This document shows, piece after piece, positions 60,601-64,000 of a stretch of DNA of 64,000 bases. Position 1 is the first letter of the stretch. Every line of letters starts with the position of its first letter. Made by a program: the position numbers and the translations under genes. The notes under the pieces are model-generated. The model was not told where the DNA came from, did not search any database, and was given only the letters and a program-made list of their open reading frames with translations. Origin of the DNA: Drosophila persimilis (Eukaryota > Arthropoda > Insecta > Diptera > Drosophilidae); NCBI RefSeq assembly GCF_003286085.1, contig NW_020825357.1:744001-808000 (forward strand), given 5' to 3'.

Positions 60601-62256
60601 AACGAAACGATGATGGCGTTGGTTGGGTCAGCAGAAATATTTGGTGGCTGCACTTGAACTGAGATTGGAACGAGAGAATCGCGTGATTTATGTGCCAGCC
60701 AAAGCCGCTGCAAAGACCAGAATGTATTCAGATACACATACTCGTATGTCTGTATGTATCTACAGCTGGGCAAATGCAAATGTATCCACAATGTTTAGGT
60801 ATACATGCTGGTGGCTTTCTGATTGGTGGAGATTTGGGGCTTGGCTTCTGTGACGTCACACGCGCAGCGCACACGCCCCTCTAAATGCCCCAGACTATCT
60901 GTATCTGTCAGATACAGACCGTTGCGTGACGTAGCCGCTGACGTAGGTCAAACACAAACCAGAGACTATGCCAACCTGGTGGGGCCAATGCTTTTGGGCT
61001 GCCTCTGCCTGTGCCTCCACCTCTTACGTAAGGGCAGGCCGTCAGGCCAATGCCAGCATTTCATCATGCCTTGAGTTTTTGAGCTGTTTTACCCTCTTTG
61101 CTCTCGCCCCCGGCTTGCCGGTATTGTAATTAATAAACACACACAGAAATGCGGATTGCGTGTGTATACAGATGCAGAGATACATTTCTGTATATGGAAA
61201 TGCTGAAACAGTCAGCAGGTGAGCATGCTTTTAGGCGTTGCTGTGCGCCTGATCCCAGCATTGAGCGTGCCAAATGTTTGGTTGAATTCCAGGTCTCGGC
61301 TTCGCTAAGGGATGTACAGGGGGGACAGCGAAATGGGGGCGGGTGGTGGAATCTGCGTGGGTTACAAACTACGAGCATGGGCCAGACCTTGGGTGGAGGG
61401 GGTGGGGGGGGATAATATTTGTTTATTTATTTACTTTTATTGATTTGAAATTTAAGATTCTCTAAAAGAATAGTAATAATAAATAATAAATAAAAATAAT
61501 AAAGATTAATTAATACTAGTAACAAAATAGTTCAAATTCTCTAGAAATAAATGCAGTTCTGGAATTTTGTGCCGCTACATTCCATACTTTCCCCACTTTC
61601 CAACTCATTTTCCATTCAAAGTGCCATTCATTTCCAAAACAAACGAATACTTTCATTACCTGACCCATATACGATATGTAATAGGTAGGATTACGAGTAG
61701 CCTCCTCATTCCATTGTCATGTTTATTCATTGAAAACAACAACAACAACAATAAAAGACCCCGTACTTCATTGAGTCTCGGAGACCGTGTGTAGGAAGCA
61801 TAATAATGGATTGCTTTTGAGGGTCTGCACATACGCGTCTTGCCAGCCAACGAGCAAACGTGATCCACATAGATCCATAGAATTAAACGAGCTGTATGCG
61901 TTTGCATAGCTAATCAAACAATGCCTGGGCAAATGGTATTGAAAATGATACAGAGATACAAGTACGTGTATCTATGTATCTACACACATGCTCTTTGTCT
62001 GTATCCGAGTTCGAATCTTAATCTGCACTGCGCTTGTTTTGCAGTTCTGTATCTGCATCTACACCCTTGTGTGCACACGGAAATGCCGTCAACAGTGTAT
62101 GCAACGTGCGGATTCTATACGGTATCTGGAGGTACATTTAAATTCCATCTCCTTGGCTATGCGATCCAATAAACAAATTGATTGAATGGCTAACCTTTTC
62201 ATCTTGAATGAATTGAATTGTGCGGATATGGCTTTACAATTGCTGTGATACATGCA

Positions 62257-62711
62257 TACACTCAGAGAAAAAGTGCACTCAAATTTAAATATTTTCACTT
62301 GGTTTTTAAAATGAATGTTTTAAAAATCGATCTACTCCGAGAGTGGAATTTTTCTTAAATGTATTTCACATTTAAGATAAATATTTTTCATATTTAAATT
62401 AAATATTTTATATTTTTTTTATATTTAAATTAAATATTTTCTATATTTAGATCAAATATATTTTCTACAAATTTAATATATCGTATATAAATTAACATTT
62501 TTTGTATTTTCATTCATTTTTAGTACATTTATGTTTAAATCAAAGTGTAAATTTGATTTCACAATTTTATTGTTTTATTATTTTTAAGTTATTTTGTAAT
62601 TTGTATTTGATTATAAAATATTATCAGAGATACAATTATGTTATGTTTAAAAAATATTTTATTTAATTTAATTAAGCTTAAATGTGGTTACGCCATTTTT
62701 CTCCCAGTGTA
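62257..62711. mobile_element. AT-rich segment with inverted ends (MITE-like), copy 2
   Basis: The left end is TACACTCAGAGAAAAAGTG and the reverse complement of the right end is TACACTGGGAGAAAAATGG, 15 of 19 identical. The interior is A/T-rich with atatttaaattaaatatttt repeated near 62,390-62,450. It shares terminal sequence with the segment at 57,396-57,686 but not clearly the interior order. Confidence 0.45.
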
Positions 62712-63159
62712 CATATCTGGCATTCGAAATTGATAAGAGACAATGAACACTAGAGGATTTTATCCCGATTTCCCATTGAAATATTTCGTTTATGAATTTG
62801 TTTTTCGGAATATCTTCCTTTTGGACAACATTCTGCAAAGTTTTCGCCAATAAAGTGGAGATCAATTGCAGGAGCCATAAATTTGCATTGACTTTATTGC
62901 AAATAAAGAGTCGCCTCGCGACAACATGCTGCAAAAACGGAGGCGGAAAGCCGGGCGAAGGCTGCCATGTGTTGCACTGCAACCAGTCGTCTGGCTGCAC
63001 TTTACGACAGAACGACAGAACGTCAGAACGCCAGAAAACCGAATAAGAAGAAATCAAAACAAAAATAAAACAAAAAACTACTGGGCTTTCGATTCCAGTT
63101 TTAGAGTCAATAGCCTCGCCAGCGTCGTAGTCCGCTACCCTACCCCAAGACCATGCCCA

Positions 63160-63318
63160 TGACAGACGAAAGCGAGAGAGCGGGACCAGTTCTCGCAGAG
63201 AAAGAGAGCAAAACAGAGAGCAGACAGAGAGGGAGAGAGAGAGATGGAGAACGAGTCCAGAGCCCGGCGGAGGCCTTTTTTTGTATTGTTTGGCGCGCCA
63301 TTTGCTAGCCATCATTCG
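63160..63318 (+). promoter_or_regulatory. GAGA-rich proximal promoter of the last gene
   Basis: From 63,168 to 63,250 the plus strand is full of GAGAGA/AGAGAG units, the binding sites of GAGA factor and CLAMP-type proteins. An Inr-like TCATTCG follows at 63,312-63,318 and a GCGTGCGG just after. No TATA box at the right distance. The leader would run about 500 bases to the ATG. Confidence 0.5.
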
Positions 63319-63541
63319 TTGCGTGCGGTTTGAAGATACAAAGATACACAGACAGCCGGATACTTGTGCTGCCAAAGATACGCGACTCGAACCATCTACA
63401 TATCCGAAAAATATACGCATATCGGGAAATATACATATATCCAGAATATCCCAATAGTTCCGTAACATATCGCCGTAACAATTGTTTTTGTGTGAAAGAA
63501 AGACAGTTTTTGGTGTTTTTCTTTATTTTTTGGACAGCAAC

Positions 63542-63610
63542 ATGTTTTGCGATTGAGTGCGCATGCGCCCGAAAGTATTCTCTATGCTACGTGGGCGGCC
63601 CAGGCGATAA
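63542..63610 (+). other. Two short upstream ORFs in the leader
   Basis: ATG at 63,542 opens MFCD then stop; ATG at 63,563 opens a 15-codon frame, MRPKVFSMLRGRPRR, ending at 63,610. Both lie downstream of a candidate splice acceptor (AG at 63,536-63,537), so both distal and proximal transcripts would carry them. Whether they are translated is unknown. Confidence 0.4.
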
Positions 63611-63818
63611 AGGACAAGAGTCTCGGCCAAAGGACATACATATCTAGACGTTTCACGTACGCGTATTATTCAACCAATTTTGTTGCCGTGTGTGAAAAGT
63701 GCAAGAAAATCGAACAAGTAAACCTTCGGCAAGCAATCAGCAAAGAAAACATATCTCTAGAGAAAAGATCTCAGGAAGCAATCCCAACCGAAACGCAGTT
63801 TACATAATACCCATCAAG

Positions 63819-64000
63819 ATGTCAACCTCGTCGAGCAACTCGAGTGCCGGGGCAGAGGAGCAGGCCCCAAGGAAGCCTGGCACTAGCAACGAGGAGAGCT
63901 CCCACCTGCTGGAGGCCGCCGAGAACGGTGCCAAATATGGCTCCCGCCAAGCGGTAAAAATCGTCAAAGCCAATGAGAATGGCTCCACCACACCCCATGT
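63819..64000 (+). CDS. N-terminus of an unidentified protein (runs off the window)
   Basis: 60 complete codons are visible: MSTSSSNSSAGAEEQAPRKP, then GTSNEESSHLLEAAENGAKY and GSRQAVKIVKANENGSTTPH, with the frame still open at the edge. The ATG has a perfect fly context (ATCAAGATGTC). Codon use is GC-rich, like the conserved genes in this window. The segment is a hydrophilic, probably disordered N-terminal tail with an acidic ESSHLLE patch; there is no signal peptide or domain yet. I do not recognise the gene. It has a GAGA-rich promoter and probably an alternative distal first exon 10 kb upstream, typical of a developmentally regulated gene. Confidence 0.75.
   Translation, partial: MSTSSSNSSAGAEEQAPRKPGTSNEESSHLLEAAENGAKYGSRQAVKIVKANENGSTTPH

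Larger units (their letters stand above)
53096..63159. other. About 10 kb non-coding DNA, probably a long first intron
   Basis: No conserved coding region is visible. Items seen: CCCCTGCATCCCCTGCTT minisatellite (55,980-56,046), GCGTG array (56,897-56,932), CAGTCAGTCAGACAGACA near 56,202-56,219, AT-rich stretches at 57,470-57,690, 60,010-60,200 and 62,290-62,690, G runs near 61,395-61,410 and 59,286, and CA/GT runs. Two AT-rich segments with matching inverted ends are entered separately. CRE-like TGACGTCA sites occur near 54,964 and 60,850 (TGACGTCA/TGACGTCACA) and TGACGTAGG near 60,940, possible regulatory sites. Confidence 0.4.

Noticed and set aside
62668-63468. 266-codon minus-strand frame over the last gene's promoter
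   Set aside because: Antisense to a GAGA-rich promoter and leader; Ser/Leu runs come from the GA repeats and there is no family similarity.
1-64000. tRNA, rRNA, snoRNA, CRISPR array or bacterial-type operon
   Set aside because: No cloverleaf with a proper TpsiC box, no repeat-spacer array and no Shine-Dalgarno-linked gene strings were seen; all firm genes have fly-type introns or context.

Overview
This is nuclear DNA from a fruit fly. Short GT-AG introns (54-72 bp), dense CA/GA/CTG microsatellites, GAGA-type promoter sequence and three INE-1/DINE-1-like repeats all fit Drosophila. The DINE-1 copies and a Drosophila-like gene set (Ent3, Wbp2, ENOX homologue) suggest the obscura group, but that placement is from memory and was not tested. 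There is no operon, CRISPR array or bacterial or phage signal. Layout: 1-6.0 kb is non-coding. A small two-finger C2H2 protein lies on the minus strand at 5,990-6,931. Two tandem minus-strand paralogues of the DUF229 family (alkaline-phosphatase-fold, membrane-anchored) lie at 7,827-10,041 and 11,318-13,388, with a DINE-1 copy between them and a relic of a further 3' flank at 13.8 kb. From 13.9 to 31.5 kb there is about 18 kb of non-coding, repeat-studded DNA with no gene I can support. A cluster of three small plus-strand coiled-coil genes (31.7-35.2 kb) shares an upstream module; it looks young and fast-evolving and is followed by a reversed DINE-1 copy and a degenerate coding-like stretch. 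A compact block of conserved genes follows: an SLC29 nucleoside transporter (Ent3, minus, 37,996-40,310), a WW-domain-binding-protein-2 homologue (Wbp2, minus, 42,009-44,445) and, divergently transcribed from the same short promoter region, a six-coding-exon ENOX1/2 homologue (plus, 45,177-51,320). The last 12.7 kb is non-coding except for a putative distal first exon near 52.7-53.1 kb and the start of an unidentified plus-strand gene (GAGA-rich promoter 63.17-63.26 kb, leader with two short upstream ORFs, ATG at 63,819) that runs off the window. Exon-intron structures were worked out by hand from splice consensus, reading-frame continuity and family similarity. The best leads for something new are the coiled-coil cluster, where one C-terminal tail appears to be read from former spacer DNA; the near-identical gene-conversion-like tract joining the two DUF229 genes; and inverted repeats flanking ENOX coding exon 3. 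I see no evidence of an entirely new system.
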